Positions 15,517 to 24,806 of a stretch of DNA of 64,000 nucleotides are shown here, one piece after another. Every line of letters starts with the position of its first letter. Within the stretch, counting starts at the first letter, position 1. The stretch covers positions 993,496 to 1,057,495 of the forward strand of contig NZ_MSYM01000013.1 in the NCBI RefSeq assembly GCF_001938565.1, read 5' to 3'. Source of the stretch: Rhodoferax antarcticus ANT.BR. GTDB lineage: Bacteria > Pseudomonadota > Gammaproteobacteria > Burkholderiales > Burkholderiaceae_C. The position numbers were made by a program, and so were the translations under genes. The notes beneath the pieces are model-generated. The model had not been told where the DNA came from and ran no database searches. It was given only the letters and a program-made list of their open reading frames with translations.

Positions 15517-17207
15517 CAGCGGCGATAGGCCGGTGTGACGACGTGCCCGGCCTGACATTGGCGCAGCAGCTGACGCAGCAGGAAACGCTGCCAGCGACTC
15601 AGACCAGCGACGCTACAACCCCCAGCGGCAAGCAGAACAGCACGCTGGATTTTTTGCTGCGTCGCATGCGCAACAAGGGCGATTTCCCGGCGTTGTCAGA
15701 GTCGATCGGCCGTATCCAGAGCATGGCCAGTTCGGAGAAGGAAAGCATCAACAGCGTCACCAATGAGATCCTGAAGGACGTGGCGCTGACCAACAAGCTG
15801 CTGCGCCTGGTCAACAGCGCCCACTACGCTCGCGGCAGCAGCGTGGGCACGGTGTCGCGGGCGGTGACGCTGGTCGGTTTCAACGGCATTCGCAACATGG
15901 CGCTGAGCCTGGTGCTGTTGGAACATATGCAGGACAAAGCCAATGCGCACCTGCTAAAAGAAGAGTTTTTGCGCGCCCTGATGGCAGGCGCCATTGCCGC
16001 CGAGCTGGGTGGCTCCCAGGCTGAGGGCGAAGAGGCCTTTATCGGCGCCCTGTTCCAGAGCTTGGGGCGCATGCTGTCGCAGTTTTATTTTCCAGAAGAA
16101 GCGTTGGCCATCCACGACCAGGTGAGCGACCCGTGTGGGCCGATCAGCGAAGACGCCGCCTCCACCCGTGTGCTGGGCCTGAGCTACGAGGCGCTTGGCC
16201 TGGGCATCTCCAGGGCCTGGAGCCTGCCCGAGAGCATTCAGCGCTGCATCATTAAACCCTCGGGCGACCCACCCAACCAGCCACCCAAAGACCCGCTTTT
16301 GCGCCTGCGCTGGAACACCCGCGCCGCCAACGACATGGCCGACGCCATGCTGCACAGCGAAGCGCAGGTGGTTGATGCGCGACTGGCGAAGCTGACCAAA
16401 ACCTATTACAGAGCGCTGGGTATTAGCACCGAGCAGGTGCAGGCAGCCACCGCTGCGGCGCGCAAAAAACTGGTGGAACTGGCCCAGGCTATGGACATCA
16501 CCGTGCGCGCCGATTCGCTGGCGGCGCATCTGCTGAACCAACAGGTGCATCTTGCGGTGGCTGGGCAGGCTGGTCCGGGCCGCAATCAGGATATAGACAC
16601 GATCATTTCCAACGAGTTTCACGCCATGCCGGTCCTGTCTGCTCAGCCAGCCACGATGGCAGCGGCTACCCAAGCGAGTGTTTCAGGCCAGCGATCGCAG
16701 ACCCTGGTCGCCGGTGTTCAGGACATCACCAACGCGATGGTGGAAGACTTCAATCTCAGCGATGTGTTGCGCATGATTTTGGAGACCATGTTTCGCGCGC
16801 TGGAATTTGACCGCATCGTCTTTTGCATGCGCGACCCCAAAACTGACACCCTCACCGGTCGTTTCGGGCTGGGCAACGGGGTGGAAAGCCTGGTCAACCA
16901 GTTTCATGTGCCGCTACATACGACGGGCACGCCAGACCTGTTTGCCACCATCTGCAGCAAGGCTGCAGACACCTTGATCAGCGATGCCAGCGACCCACGC
17001 ATCCAGCAGCGATTGCCCGCTTGGTACAGCCAGAGCTACAACGCGCCCACTTTTTTGATCCTGCCACTGTTGCTCAAAGGCAAATCCTTTGGTCTGATCT
17101 ACGCCGACAAGGCGCAGAAAGGTGGGCTGGAGTTGGACGAGAAAGAGCTGTCTTTGCTGCGCACGCTGCGCAATCAGGCGGTGATGGCTTTCAAGCAGTC
17201 TGCTTGA
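15513..17207 (+). CDS. HDOD-GAF domain signalling protein
   Basis: 564 residues. An HDOD domain occupies about residues 50-270 (FPALSESIGRIQSMASSE, LTNKLLRLVNSAHYA, VSRAVTLVGFNGIRNMALSL), and a GAF domain about 400-560 (FNLSDVLRMILETMFRALEF, ILPLLLKGKSFGLIYAD). HDOD proteins lack the HD-GYP catalytic residues and act as adaptors in stress, motility or c-di-GMP circuits; the GAF may bind a small ligand. Overlap with the upstream SIMPL gene implies translational coupling. A dispersed repeat starts at the stop codon. Confidence 0.88.
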   Translation: MTAAIGRCDDVPGLTLAQQLTQQETLPATQTSDATTPSGKQNSTLDFLLRRMRNKGDFPALSESIGRIQSMASSEKESINSVTNEILKDVALTNKLLRLVNSAHYARGSSVGTVSRAVTLVGFNGIRNMALSLVLLEHMQDKANAHLLKEEFLRALMAGAIAAELGGSQAEGEEAFIGALFQSLGRMLSQFYFPEEALAIHDQVSDPCGPISEDAASTRVLGLSYEALGLGISRAWSLPESIQRCIIKPSGDPPNQPPKDPLLRLRWNTRAANDMADAMLHSEAQVVDARLAKLTKTYYRALGISTEQVQAATAAARKKLVELAQAMDITVRADSLAAHLLNQQVHLAVAGQAGPGRNQDIDTIISNEFHAMPVLSAQPATMAAATQASVSGQRSQTLVAGVQDITNAMVEDFNLSDVLRMILETMFRALEFDRIVFCMRDPKTDTLTGRFGLGNGVESLVNQFHVPLHTTGTPDLFATICSKAADTLISDASDPRIQQRLPAWYSQSYNAPTFLILPLLLKGKSFGLIYADKAQKGGLELDEKELSLLRTLRNQAVMAFKQSA

Positions 17208-17208
17208 A

Positions 17209-17270
17209 TTTATAAGCCTTTTAGGCCTCTAGCCCTTTAGAAATAAGCGCTGACAGCTATAGAAAAAATA
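17209..17270. repeat. Dispersed repeat copy
   Basis: Contains GGCCTCTAGCCCTTTAGAAATAAGCGCTGACAGCTATAGAAA, a well-preserved copy of the dispersed repeat, between the convergent HDOD-GAF and adk genes. Confidence 0.85.
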
Positions 17271-17271
17271 G

Positions 17272-17318
17272 TAATAAAAAAGCTGCCTCAGCGCTCTTTC
17301 AGCGCCTGCAGGCAGCTA
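17272..17318 (-). terminator. Terminator of adk
   Basis: On the minus strand the 8-bp arms AGCTGCCT / AGGCAGCT, extended by inner GCGCT/AGCGC pairing, are followed by TTTTTTATTACTATTTTTTC. This is a strong rho-independent terminator about 20 bases after the adk stop, abutting the repeat. Confidence 0.85.
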
Positions 17319-17337
17319 TCGGCAAGCGGTGTGCGAC

Positions 17338-18063
<726 letters not shown>

Positions 18064-18110
18064 CTAAGCAATCGAGATTGAAGAATAGCATGCGCGCTGT
18101 GTTGAATAAC

Positions 18111-18875
18111 TTACGACAAAGGCGGAACTGCGGCGAAGTGTTGCCGCACACGTGCCAGGTCTTCGGGTGTGTCGACGCCCGCGCCAGGCGCCTGGTCGGT
18201 GATGTGCACGGCAATGCGATAGCCATGCCAGAGCGCGCGCAATTGCTCCAGTGATTCGGTCACCTCCAGCGGCGCCTGGGCCAGCAGGGGGAATTGGCGC
18301 AAAAAACCGACCCGGTAGCCGTAAATGCCGATGTGCCGCAGCGGGGCAGGGTGCGGCAGATGATCTGGCGTGTCACGCGGGTAGGCAATCGGTGCGCGGC
18401 TGAAATACAAACCCATGTTGTGCGCGTCCAGCACCACCTTGACGACATTCGGGTTATGAAAGTCAGCTACAGAGTCTATAGCGTGTGCCGCAGTACTCAT
18501 CTGGGCTAGAGGCGTTTTTTGCAACAAGGTGGCAACGGCAGACACCAGCCCTGGGTCGATCAGCGGCTCGTCACCCTGCACATTGACCACGACCTCGTCA
18601 TCGGCCAGGCTCAGCAGGGCACAGGCCTCGGCCAGGCGGTCTGAGCCAGAGGGGTGATCGGCGCGGGTGAGCACCGCGTCCACACCATGCGCCTGGCAGG
18701 CGGCCACGATCTCGGCACTGTCGGCGGCCACCACCACACGTGGCTTCGTTGCCTGGATGGACAACACGCGCTGCGCCACGCGCACCACCATTGGCACGCC
18801 TGCAATGTCCGCCAGCGGCTTGTTGGGCAGGCGTGTAGAAGCCAGTCGCGCGGGAATCAGGACAGTAAAGGACAC
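18111..18875 (-). CDS. kdsB: CMP-KDO synthetase
   Basis: 254 residues from GTG 18875 ([20 protein letters not shown]); an ATG at 18911 would add 12 residues that do not fit the family. Nucleotidyltransferase motifs: [31 protein letters not shown] and NVQGDEPLI. It activates KDO with CTP for the lipopolysaccharide inner core. It lies next to lpxK, whose pathway it joins. Bases 18461-18521 (encoding [17 protein letters not shown]) look like the dispersed repeat at DNA level although the protein sequence is the conserved one. Confidence 0.95.
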   Translation of the reverse strand: MSFTVLIPARLASTRLPNKPLADIAGVPMVVRVAQRVLSIQATKPRVVVAADSAEIVAACQAHGVDAVLTRADHPSGSDRLAEACALLSLADDEVVVNVQGDEPLIDPGLVSAVATLLQKTPLAQMSTAAHAIDSVADFHNPNVVKVVLDAHNMGLYFSRAPIAYPRDTPDHLPHPAPLRHIGIYGYRVGFLRQFPLLAQAPLEVTESLEQLRALWHGYRIAVHITDQAPGAGVDTPEDLARVRQHFAAVPPLS

Positions 18876-18947
18876 AGCAGGATTGATGCAGAAGTTACAA
18901 AAAAAGGGCAATCAGGCCAGCGCGGCTGCACCACCAGACGGGTCAGG

Positions 18948-19130
18948 CTACAGCCCAAGTTCTTCGTCGGTCAGGGTGCGGGCTTCGTTTTCCAGCAGGA
19001 TCGGAATGCCGTCGCGCACCGGGTAGGCCAGGCGGGCGCTGCGCGAGGTGAGCTCCTGCGTCTCGCGGTTGTATTCGAGCGGTCCTTTGGTGACCGGGCA
19101 TACCAGCAGTTCAAGTAGTCGTGTGTCCAT
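18948..19130 (-). CDS. Trm112-like zinc-ribbon protein (YcaR family)
   Basis: 60 residues: [20 protein letters not shown] then [20 protein letters not shown], the compact Trm112/YcaR pattern. Only one cysteine of the usual N-terminal pair is present (CPVTKG), as in many proteobacterial members. Trm112 proteins activate methyltransferases in eukaryotes; the bacterial role is unclear, but the gene usually sits between lpxK and kdsB as here. It starts 17 bases after the lpxK stop. Confidence 0.9.
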   Translation of the reverse strand: MDTRLLELLVCPVTKGPLEYNRETQELTSRSARLAYPVRDGIPILLENEARTLTDEELGL

Positions 19131-19147
19131 GGCGTGATGATAGCTTC

Positions 19148-20182
19148 TCAAAAGCTGGTGGGGAGGTCCAGCAGGGCGTTGGTATGCGCGTCCAGCGCGG
19201 CCCAAAAGTCGTCTGGCAGCACCGAGATCAGCGGCACCGCCAGTGCATCCGGGCACAGTGGCCACAACTTGACCGCATCTTTTTCAGTACAAATCAGCCT
19301 GTAGCCCTTGTATTCATTGCGCGAGAAGCTCTTGAAATCATAGTGATCCGGTAAACCCAATGTGTGCGCCAGCGTCAGCCTCTTGGCGCGCAGCATGCTG
19401 AAAAACACCTCGGGCTGGGCAATGGCGGCCAGCGCCAACACCGGCTTGGCGCTGGCGCCTGGCGTGTCGATCAGCCTGGCGAGTGGGACTTGCTCACCAC
19501 TGGCGGTGACGGCGTGGTCGGCCAGCGTGCGCTGGATGCGATAGCCATCAAACGCCGGCTCGATGCCCGAGCGCAGCACCAAGTCCAGCTTGCGCGGCCA
19601 GGGCTCGCGCAGTGGGCCCGCTGGCAGCAAAAAGCCGTTGCCCACACCGCGCTCATCAAACACGCCAATCTCCAGGTCGCGGTGCAGCGCCAGGTGTTGC
19701 AGCCCGTCGTCGCTGAGGATGATTTGGGTGTCCGGGTGGCGTGCCAGCAGGGCACGGGCTGCGTCAATGCGCCGCTCGGCCACAAACACCGGTGCGCCAG
19801 TGCGCCGGTGGATCAGCGCGGGCTCGTCACCCACCTCTTGTGCAGCGCGCTCACGGGTGACTTCCAGGCAACCGGGTGTGCTGCGCCCGTAACCCCGAGA
19901 AATCACGCCCACCCGAATGCCGCGCTGGCACCAATGCTCCGCTAGCGCGATCACCACCGGCGTTTTGCCCGCGCCCCCAGCGACCACATTGCCCACCACC
20001 ACCACGGGTACCGGCACGCGCTGAGCCTTAAATACGCCCCAGTGGTAGAGCGTCGTACGGATGGCGACCAGCAGCCCGTAGAGCATGGACATCGGCCACA
20101 ACAGCCAGGCCAGTAACCCGCGCTGCGTCCAAGCGCGTCGTAGCGTTTGCTGCCAGGCGGGCGTGGGGGTGAGTGCAGGCAT
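19148..20182 (-). CDS. lpxK: Tetraacyldisaccharide 4'-kinase
   Basis: 344 residues. An N-terminal membrane anchor (about 22-42, [20 protein letters not shown]) is followed by the P-loop [20 protein letters not shown]. LpxK features [44 protein letters not shown] and [11 protein letters not shown] are visible. It phosphorylates the 4' position of the lipid A disaccharide at the inner membrane. It follows exbD in the same direction, but a 458-bp gap with two large hairpins lies between. Confidence 0.96.
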   Translation of the reverse strand: MPALTPTPAWQQTLRRAWTQRGLLAWLLWPMSMLYGLLVAIRTTLYHWGVFKAQRVPVPVVVVGNVVAGGAGKTPVVIALAEHWCQRGIRVGVISRGYGRSTPGCLEVTRERAAQEVGDEPALIHRRTGAPVFVAERRIDAARALLARHPDTQIILSDDGLQHLALHRDLEIGVFDERGVGNGFLLPAGPLREPWPRKLDLVLRSGIEPAFDGYRIQRTLADHAVTASGEQVPLARLIDTPGASAKPVLALAAIAQPEVFFSMLRAKRLTLAHTLGLPDHYDFKSFSRNEYKGYRLICTEKDAVKLWPLCPDALAVPLISVLPDDFWAALDAHTNALLDLPTSF

Positions 20183-20640
20183 GGCGGGTTGATCGTGTAG
20201 AAATTGAGCAACGCCTACGGGTCAGCGCGTGCCTTGAGCGTAGAGGCCGCAAGCGCTAAACTTTTTGCCGCTGCCTCGGCGCAGCGGCAGTTTTACGGCC
20301 AGAACAGGCTGCAAGCCTTGGGCGGCAGCGGGTGGGGTATTGGGGCCCACCTCATACGCGCTTGGCTTTGCGAAATCGGCGGTCCCCAATACCCCACCCG
20401 CTGCTGCGAGCGCGCGGGTTCGCCGAAAGGAAATAGCCGGGTTCCTGAAATGCATCGCGCACCCCGACTGTCTCAGGCCATATGGGGTCAGGCAGGGGGT
20501 TGATTTCGCAAAGCGCAGCGCGTATGAGGTCTCCTGCCTGACCCCATGTGGCCCGTCACGCCAGTTAGCCCATCCATGAATGCACCCTGTAGTCAACCGG
20601 CACGCCGCTTCAAACTTCACTCGCACAAACTAAGGGTTGA
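20183..20640. repeat. Gene-free region with two inverted hairpin elements
   Basis: No credible gene. Element A: perfect 21-bp arms at 20325-20345 and 20384-20404, loop 20346-20383. Element B: 21-bp arms at 20476-20496 and 20533-20553 with a single G-T wobble, loop 20497-20532. The arms of A and B differ in sequence, but the B loop contains GATTTCGCAAAGC..AGCGCGTATGAGGT and the A loop contains the same 29 nt on the opposite strand with two mismatches. A smaller GC hairpin (GCCGCTGC..GCAGCGGC) precedes at about 20268-20288. Confidence 0.8.
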
Positions 20641-21072
20641 CTAATTGTTGGCCCCGGCAGCGCTGCTCGACTGCGTGGCAAAGGTCACCTGCGAAAGCCC
20701 GGCGCGTCTGGCGGCCTCCATCACCGTGATCACCGCCTGATGCCGGGCGGTGGCGTCGGCGTAGATGATGACCACCGATTCCTTGCCTGCTTTGGCACCC
20801 TCTTGCAGCGCTTGCGCCAACTCAGCCACGTTGCGCCCCGCCACCGGCACCTTGTTCACGCTGTAATTGCCCTCGCTGTTAACTGACACCAGCACCTCCT
20901 TGGGGTAGTCGCGTTGAGCTTCGGTGTCAGCCAGTGGCAGCCGCAGCTCGATCTCGGTGAACTTGCTGTAGGTGGTGGTGAGCATCAAAAAGATCAGAAT
21001 CACCAGCAACACGTCGATGAACGGGATCAGGTTGATTTCCGGCTCTTCCTTGGGGCGGGTGCGAAAGTTCAT
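20641..21072 (-). CDS. exbD: ExbD/TolR-type biopolymer transport protein
   Basis: 143 residues. One N-terminal membrane helix (about 17-35) carries the proton-path aspartate in INLIPFIDVLLVILIFLMLT, followed by a periplasmic domain ending ARRAGLSQVTFAT. With ExbB it forms the proton-driven motor energising TonB-dependent uptake (or Tol). The short N-terminus MNFRTRPKEEPE is typical of the ExbD found beside lpxK in betaproteobacteria. It lies 94 bp after exbB. Confidence 0.92.
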   Translation of the reverse strand: MNFRTRPKEEPEINLIPFIDVLLVILIFLMLTTTYSKFTEIELRLPLADTEAQRDYPKEVLVSVNSEGNYSVNKVPVAGRNVAELAQALQEGAKAGKESVVIIYADATARHQAVITVMEAARRAGLSQVTFATQSSSAAGANN

Positions 21073-21166
21073 AAAGTCTCACAGAGTCACGATTGAGCGC
21101 CGCCGGGCCGCCCCAAGACACGAGGGCCCCCTCGGGGGGCAGCGAAGCATATGCAAGGGGGCATCA

Positions 21167-21793
21167 TCATTTTGGCAAGCTGATCAGATGCCGCGCCAAA
21201 CGCTCGGCCGCCAACTCCAGTGTCAGCAGAAATCCATCCACTCGGGCGCGAAAGTAGCGCCAGAAAATCAGCGAAGGTATGGCAATGATGAGGCCAAACG
21301 CGGTGTTGTACAGCGCCACCGAGATGCCGTGCGCCAGTTGCGCTGGGTTACCGCCGGTGGCACCGCCGGGTGCTTGTGAGCCAAATATCTCAATCATGCC
21401 GATCACCGTGCCAAACAGGCCCAGCAGCGGTGCGGCAGAAGCGATGGTGGCCAGCGCGCTCAGATAGCGTTCCAGCCGGTGCGCCACCAGGCGGCCACTA
21501 CTTTGCATCGCCGCGCGCAACTCGTCGTCGCAGCAGCGCGGGTTCTGTGCCAAGGCGCGCATTCCGCTGGACAGCACTTCGCCCAGCGCCGAGTTTTTTT
21601 CAAGCTGGTTGATCACGTCGGGGCCGGGCACGCCGTTGCGGGTGACGGCCATTGCTTCGTCAAGCAAATTGGGCGGTGCTACTTTGGCGACTTTGAGACT
21701 GATGAAACGCTCAATCACCAGCGCCAGCGCCAGTATGGAGCAGGCAATCAAAGGCCAGATGGGCCAGCCTGCGGCTTGTATGATGGAAAACAA
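21167..21793 (-). CDS. exbB: ExbB/MotA/TolQ-type proton channel protein
   Basis: 208 residues from TTG 21793 (FSIIQAAGWPIWPLIACSI), placed eight bases after GGAG; an upstream TTG at 21826 is less likely. Three membrane helices: about 8-30, 125-150 (ATIASAAPLLGLFGTVIGMI) and 165-190 (ISVALYNTAFGLIIAIPSLI). It pairs with exbD in the inner membrane. It is first in the minus-strand run towards adk and divergent from xseA. Confidence 0.92.
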   Translation of the reverse strand: MFSIIQAAGWPIWPLIACSILALALVIERFISLKVAKVAPPNLLDEAMAVTRNGVPGPDVINQLEKNSALGEVLSSGMRALAQNPRCCDDELRAAMQSSGRLVAHRLERYLSALATIASAAPLLGLFGTVIGMIEIFGSQAPGGATGGNPAQLAHGISVALYNTAFGLIIAIPSLIFWRYFRARVDGFLLTLELAAERLARHLISLPK

Positions 21794-22108
21794 AATAGGA
21801 CTCCGCTGAAGAGATAAGCCGGTCAATTATGGCGCAGCACTTTGACAGATTTGCGGGCTGACAACACACAAGTTCTGTGGATAACTTTGTGGAGAACCCG
21901 TTGCAGAAGTGGCTGCAAGCCGCGCCCCGCTTGGTGTCTGACAGATTGATGATAAATTAGGCAGCTAAAAATACAATGAAATCAACGACATTTGACGAAC
22001 ATTCGAGATTCAACGCTATCCATTTTGGCACCAAGTTTGTTTCGTCAAACTGTGGATGACTTGACTTTATGAAAACCGAAGAACAGCATTTGTCAAGGGG
22101 GTTGGATC
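21794..22108. promoter_or_regulatory. Divergent exbB/xseA intergenic region with DnaA-box-like motifs
   Basis: 315 bp with no gene. TGTGGATAA at 21876-21884 is an exact consensus DnaA box (TTATCCACA on the minus strand), and TGTGGATGA at 22051-22059 differs by one base. The region is AT-richer than its surroundings and should hold promoters for both genes. Two boxes 175 bp apart are too few to call an origin. Confidence 0.4.
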
Positions 22109-23473
22109 ATGTTTGACATAAAAAACACACCGGCAAAACCCCTAGTATGGCAAGTGGGCGCGTTGTGCCGGGCCATTGCCGATGCGCTGGCGGCGCGTTT
22201 CAACCCGGTCACGGTGCTTGGGGAGTTGTCGGGCGTCTCCAGGGCGGCCAGCGGGCACTGTTACTTCACGCTGAAAGATGCCACCGGCCAGCTGCGCTGC
22301 GCCATGTTCAAACGCGCCGCAGCTGGCCTAGCATTTGTGCCGCGCGACGGCGAACTGGTCGAAGTGACCGGCAAGCTCAGTGTGTACGAGCCACGGGGCG
22401 ACCTGCAGTTGATCGTCGAGAGCATGAGCCGCGCAGGCCAAGGCAGCCTGTTTGAGCAATTTTTGTTGCTCAAGGCCAAGCTGGAAGCTGAGGGGCTGTT
22501 TGAAGCCAGCCGCAAACGCCCCTTGCCGCTGATGCCACGTGCCATTGGCCTGGTCACCTCGCTCGGCGCAGCGGCCTTGCACGATGTGGTGACCGCGCTG
22601 CAACGACGTCTGCCACACATCCCGGTGCTGCTTGCACCGGCTTCAGTGCAGGGGGCGCAGGCACCCGCTGAGTTGACTCAGTCGCTCTTAAATTTATATC
22701 TGCTCACGCAATCAGAACAAGGGCTAGAGGCCGATTTTCCTTATAAAAAGGCGCGTGGTGTGGCGACACCGCCACCTGTGGATGTGATCCTGTTGGTGCG
22801 CGGCGGCGGGGCGATGGAAGACTTGTGGGCGTTCAACGACGAGCAACTCGCCCGCGTCATTGCCAGCAGCCCGGTGCCGGTTATTTGTGGTGTCGGTCAT
22901 GAGACGGACTTCACCATCGCTGATTTTGTGGCCGACCTGCGCGCACCCACGCCCACCGCCGCTGCCGAACTGGTAGCGCAGCCGCGCGATGCCTGGCTGG
23001 GCGCGCTGGATGGGGTGCAGCGCCGCTTGCAAGACGCGCTCAACCGCCATCTGGACCGGCAAAGCCAGCGGCTTGACACGGCGGTTGCCCGGCTCGGGCG
23101 GCCGTCTGCCCGACTGGCGGGCCAGCGCCTGCGCCTGAGCGGCTGCGCGCAAACCCTGCAAAGCGCCACACGCCACGCGCTACAAGTGCACCGCCAGCAG
23201 CTGCAGCGCCTGTCTGAGCACCCGCCGCTTGCTTTGCAGCGCGGCCTGCAGGTGCACCATCAGCGGCTGGAGCGCGCAACGCTGCGCCTAAGCTTGCTTG
23301 ACCCGCAGTTGGTTCTGCAACGCGGCTACGCTTGGCTGAGCGACAACGCTGGCTGCGCTATCACCCGCACGGCACAGACTCACGCTGGGCAATCGATTGC
23401 CGCCACCCTCATGGATGGCACGGTTGATTTGACAGTAACGCCACAAAAATCGTTGAAACTTCCTACAATTTGA
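22109..23473 (+). CDS. xseA: Exodeoxyribonuclease VII large subunit
   Basis: 454 residues. N-terminal OB fold ([38 protein letters not shown]), catalytic-domain motifs [38 protein letters not shown] and [20 protein letters not shown], then a coiled C-terminal region. ExoVII degrades single-stranded DNA with XseB. Between [10 protein letters not shown] and [10 protein letters not shown] it carries about 20 extra residues encoded by 22688-22750, which matches the dispersed repeat (reverse orientation). The frame remains open. Confidence 0.94.
   Translation: MFDIKNTPAKPLVWQVGALCRAIADALAARFNPVTVLGELSGVSRAASGHCYFTLKDATGQLRCAMFKRAAAGLAFVPRDGELVEVTGKLSVYEPRGDLQLIVESMSRAGQGSLFEQFLLLKAKLEAEGLFEASRKRPLPLMPRAIGLVTSLGAAALHDVVTALQRRLPHIPVLLAPASVQGAQAPAELTQSLLNLYLLTQSEQGLEADFPYKKARGVATPPPVDVILLVRGGGAMEDLWAFNDEQLARVIASSPVPVICGVGHETDFTIADFVADLRAPTPTAAAELVAQPRDAWLGALDGVQRRLQDALNRHLDRQSQRLDTAVARLGRPSARLAGQRLRLSGCAQTLQSATRHALQVHRQQLQRLSEHPPLALQRGLQVHHQRLERATLRLSLLDPQLVLQRGYAWLSDNAGCAITRTAQTHAGQSIAATLMDGTVDLTVTPQKSLKLPTI
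22688..22750. repeat. Dispersed repeat copy inside the xseA reading frame
   Basis: AAATTTATATCTGCTCACGC then AAGGGCTAGAGGCCGATTTT follows the dispersed repeat in its AAGGGCTAGAG orientation. It encodes [20 protein letters not shown] without interrupting the frame, between two conserved motifs of the nuclease. Confidence 0.75.
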
Positions 23474-23501
23474 CTTTTCGCAACCCACCCAAGAGGAATC
23501 C

Positions 23502-24083
23502 ATGGAACACACTTTGCCCACTCTGCCTTTTGCCATCGACGCGATGGCCCCGCACTACTCCAAAGAAACACTGGAATTCCACCACGGCAAGCACCACAAC
23601 GCCTATGTGGTGAACCTCAACAACCTGCAAAAAGGCACTGAGTTTGAAGCGATGGATCTGGAATCCATCGTCAAAAAAGCCAGCGGTGGCATCTACAACA
23701 ACGCCGCTCAAGTGTGGAACCACACCTTCTTCTGGAACTGCATGACCCCCAATGGCGGCGGCGAGCCCACCGGCGCATTGGCTACTGCCATCACCGCCAA
23801 GTGGGGCAGCTACGCGGCTTTCCGTGAAGCGTTTGTGAAATCGGCCGTGGGCAACTTTGGCTCTGGCTGGACCTGGCTGGTGAAAAAAGCCGACGGCTCG
23901 CTCGACATCGTCAACATGGGCGCCGCTGGCACCCCGCTGACCACCGGCGACACCGCCATCCTGACCGTGGACGTGTGGGAGCACGCCTACTACATCGACT
24001 ACCGCAATGCGCGCCCGAAGTTTGTCGAAACCTACCTCGACAAGATGGTGAACTGGCCTTTTGCACAAGCCAACTTCGCCTGA
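23502..24083 (+). CDS. sodB: Superoxide dismutase (Fe type)
   Basis: 193 residues. Family motifs: [35 protein letters not shown] (first metal histidines), [16 protein letters not shown], and the C-terminal [16 protein letters not shown] with the Asp and His metal ligands. [13 protein letters not shown] and the spacing favour iron over manganese. It is a cytosolic enzyme converting superoxide to peroxide. It lies 28 bases after xseA and is followed by a terminator. Confidence 0.95.
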   Translation: MEHTLPTLPFAIDAMAPHYSKETLEFHHGKHHNAYVVNLNNLQKGTEFEAMDLESIVKKASGGIYNNAAQVWNHTFFWNCMTPNGGGEPTGALATAITAKWGSYAAFREAFVKSAVGNFGSGWTWLVKKADGSLDIVNMGAAGTPLTTGDTAILTVDVWEHAYYIDYRNARPKFVETYLDKMVNWPFAQANFA

Positions 24084-24101
24084 TCTGGTCTGATGGCCAC
24101 C

Positions 24102-24129
24102 AAAAAAGCCACTATAAGGTGGCTTTTTT
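24102..24129 (+). terminator. Terminator of sodB
   Basis: AAAAAAGCCAC-TATAAG-GTGGCTTTTTT forms an 11-bp stem with a U-rich 3' side, about 20 bases after the sodB stop. A dispersed repeat follows. Confidence 0.9.
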
Positions 24130-24130
24130 A

Positions 24131-24191
24131 TATGCATTTTTGGCCTCTAACCCTTATGGAATAAGCGCTAATAGCTTCATTTATAATAGCA
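24131..24191. repeat. Dispersed repeat copy
   Basis: GGCCTCTAACCCTTATGGAATAAGCGCTAATAGCTTCATTTATAATAGC, a well-preserved copy between the sodB terminator and the end of the convergent DUF192 gene. Confidence 0.85.
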
Positions 24192-24638
24192 TTATTGACC
24201 GCTAAACGGCACGCCACCCAGCTTCGCGCCGGCCTTGATACCTTTTTTCTCGAACCAACCCTGGTTCATTTCCAGCACATAACGCACCGGTTTTTTGGAG
24301 CAGTGCGAGTCGGTGGTCTGCGGCTTCATGTCGGCCAAATTGACAATCGTGCCGTCGTCCGCCACAAAAGCGGCCGTCAGCGGCAGCAGGGTATTTTTCA
24401 TCCAGAAACATTGCTCGCCGGGCCGATCAAACACAAACAGCATGCCTTCGCCTTGGGGCATGTTCGCGCGGTGCATCAGGCCGATCTCGCGCTGCTCGGG
24501 GGTGGCGGCCACCTGGGTATCAATCAAATACATGCCGGCGCTGAGTTTGGTACGCAGCAAATCAAGCTGTGGCGCCCCTTGTGCCCAAGCGGCGCTGGCA
24601 GCCAGCCAGCAGGTGAGGGTGATGAGTAAAGTCTTCAT
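24192..24638 (-). CDS. DUF192 secreted protein
   Basis: 148 residues from ATG 24638. A signal peptide MKTLLITLTCWLAASAAWAQ precedes a DUF192 domain: EREIGLMHR-like TPEQREIGLMHRANMPQGEG, MLFVFDRPGEQCFWMKNTLL, LTAAFVADDGTIVNLADMKP, and VRYVLEMNQGWFEKKGIKAG near the end. The family is envelope-located with unknown biochemistry. It is divergent from icd and convergent with sodB across a dispersed repeat. Confidence 0.9.
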   Translation of the reverse strand: MKTLLITLTCWLAASAAWAQGAPQLDLLRTKLSAGMYLIDTQVAATPEQREIGLMHRANMPQGEGMLFVFDRPGEQCFWMKNTLLPLTAAFVADDGTIVNLADMKPQTTDSHCSKKPVRYVLEMNQGWFEKKGIKAGAKLGGVPFSGQ

Positions 24639-24806
24639 GGCTGTATTTTCTCTGCAAACGACAGAGGTGGTTATTGCTGAGTGGTGCAGGGCGAACGTGC
24701 AGTGGCGCTGATAGTGACGAACAACTATTGCGACTAGAATGATTTTTCGGCTCATGCCCGGGTGCATGGGCCGTGTTTTTTGATCCATTCACGGAGACAT
24801 ATTTCA

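Noticed and set aside
20222-20626. 134-codon open frame on the minus strand between lpxK and exbD.
   Set aside because: It is translated from the two hairpin elements and repeats its own peptide segments; no start context or protein family signal.
21073-21166. GC-rich palindromes between exbB and exbD (GAGGGCCCCCTC) as a regulatory element.
   Set aside because: Common GC-rich inter-operonic filler in this group; no U-tract, no consensus site, no second exact copy in the window.
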